Positions 4,541 to 5,279 of a DNA stretch of 5,279 bases are shown piece after piece. The notes under the pieces are model-generated. The model was not told where the DNA came from, made no database searches, and was given only the letters and a program-made list of their open reading frames with translations. Numbering within the stretch: the first letter of the stretch is position 1; every line of letters starts with the position of its first letter. The position numbers and the translations under genes were made by a program. The DNA is from Candidatus Omnitrophota bacterium (GTDB lineage Bacteria; Omnitrophota; Gorgyraeia; JAGLLT01). The stretch spans positions 1-5,279 of the forward strand of contig DAOVNW010000081.1 of assembly GCA_030630095.1 (NCBI GenBank). Reading direction: 5' to 3'.

Positions 4541-5279
4541 TTATTTAATGTTAACACTCTTGCCGCAGTGCGGACACTTAATCCGTGACCCTCTTCTTAT
4601 GCCTGTTATGTTAATCTCTTTTTTGCACCATTTGCACTCCATAGTCTTTTTATTAACGCTCTTTTTTTTAAACAAGTCAGGGTATTTTTTAAATAAAAAG
4701 GTGTACTCCTTGTCTACCTCGCTGACTATTTCTTTTCTTTCTTCAGGAGATAAACTATGGTTCCATTTAGACAATTTTGAGCCCAACTCCTCTATATACT
4801 CCCGAAATCTTAGCTTGTCACAGCCGTCAATCCTAGAGCCCTGCTTTCCATAAATAAACATCAGGGCAAATGCATCGTAAAGATGGGTTATCATATCAGG
4901 TGAGTCATCAAGGGGATTTTGCATAGCCTCGGACGGAAAACACATTCTCAACCGCGAACCGTTGTAATATGTATGGTAAGCATCTGTTGATCCGCTATAC
5001 TTCTTAAAGACCTGCGGCGAATATATCTCTATATAATATTTACCTGAACCGCGCAGACCGGTAATTTTTGTTGTTATTTTATGTGCCTCTTCCAATATAT
5101 AACATATCCTGAGCATCGAGGCTTCAAACTTTTTTGTATTTTCTACCTCGTACTCCTCTATGCTTTTTTTATCCGTGACGACATTGAAGTTTTCTGATCG
5201 GTACACCCTTCCCCTTTGCTTTATATCTGTTTTAGCCCCTATCTTCTTCAATAACGTCCGGCGATACTTCTCTAAGGAA
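4541..5279 (-). CDS. Hypothetical protein with C-terminal zinc ribbon; 5' end beyond window
   Basis: I do not recognise this protein. The frame stays open to the right edge (upstream codons read SLEKYRRTLLKKIG), so the gene probably starts outside the window; a TTG at 5251 is possible but has no convincing ribosome site. Counting from that TTG, the C-terminus carries C206-x2-C209 and C226-x2-C229 (CKWC ... CPHC), a classic zinc ribbon. The middle region has 'SENFNVVTD', a helix LRICYILEEAHKITTKIT, a strand YYIEIYSPQVFKKYSG, and a helix MITHLYDAFALMFIYG. That succession vaguely recalls peptidase-MA-like metalloprotease domains, but the HExxH motif is absent, so this is a weak suggestion. A lysine- and glutamate-rich helical stretch precedes the ribbon. 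No signal peptide can be judged without the start. It ends one base before prmC (TAA), so they are likely cotranscribed. Confidence 0.75.
   Translation of the reverse strand, partial: SLEKYRRTLLKKIGAKTDIKQRGRVYRSENFNVVTDKKSIEEYEVENTKKFEASMLRICYILEEAHKITTKITGLRGSGKYYIEIYSPQVFKKYSGSTDAYHTYYNGSRLRMCFPSEAMQNPLDDSPDMITHLYDAFALMFIYGKQGSRIDGCDKLRFREYIEELGSKLSKWNHSLSPEERKEIVSEVDKEYTFLFKKYPDLFKKKSVNKKTMECKWCKKEINITGIRRGSRIKCPHCGKSVNIK

Noticed and set aside
4548..4853. Plus-strand open frame of 101 codons opposite the zinc-ribbon gene
   Set aside because: It is antisense to the zinc-ribbon gene, and its hydrophobic composition follows from complementing lysine-rich codons.
5249..5251. TTG as the true start of the zinc-ribbon gene
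   Set aside because: The frame is open for a further nine codons to the window edge and no good Shine-Dalgarno precedes the TTG, so a start outside the window is more likely.

Overview
This is a compact bacterial window in which every supported gene lies on the minus strand, so transcription runs from high to low coordinates. In that order it holds: a hypothetical protein with a C-terminal zinc ribbon (start beyond the right edge), prmC, murA, a 247-base gene-free gap rich in inverted repeats, rpsP, trmD, rplS, an FchA/cyclodeaminase-family gene, and the first 74 codons of folD, cut by the left edge. Apart from the one gap, genes abut or overlap (1 to 16 bases between genes, or overlaps of 4 and 14 bases), which suggests two translationally coupled operons.

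The organism is a bacterium with moderately AT-rich DNA (judged by eye, not computed) and peptidoglycan synthesis (MurA). Tight packing, a minimal rpsP-trmD-rplS cluster without rimM, and a cyclohydrolase-folD pair beside ribosomal genes would fit an uncultured anaerobic lineage such as Omnitrophota. That placement is a guess; the sequence contains no 16S rRNA or other decisive marker.

Right block (2394-5279): the unknown zinc-ribbon protein reads into prmC, which methylates the GGQ glutamine of release factors, and then into murA, the first committed enzyme of peptidoglycan synthesis. Gap (2147-2393): reading toward rpsP, it holds a 77-bp segment bounded by near-perfect 15-bp inverted repeats and containing a near-perfect 22-bp palindrome, then an 81-bp array of four GATTACAC-type 13-mers arranged as two inverted pairs, then a terminator-like hairpin, then a strong Shine-Dalgarno for rpsP. 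Left block (1-2146): translation genes rpsP, trmD and rplS lead into two folate one-carbon genes.

The most informative observation is biochemical. The truncated FolD has glutamine at the position of the lysine needed for cyclohydrolase activity in bifunctional FolD/MTHFD enzymes, and it is joined by an ATGA overlap to a gene of the family that includes stand-alone methenyl-THF cyclohydrolase (FchA). This suggests a split pathway: FolD as dehydrogenase only, with FchA supplying the cyclohydrolase step. The other notable items are the layered repeats in the gap, a Gly-to-Pro change in the TrmD knot motif, and the unidentified zinc-ribbon protein.
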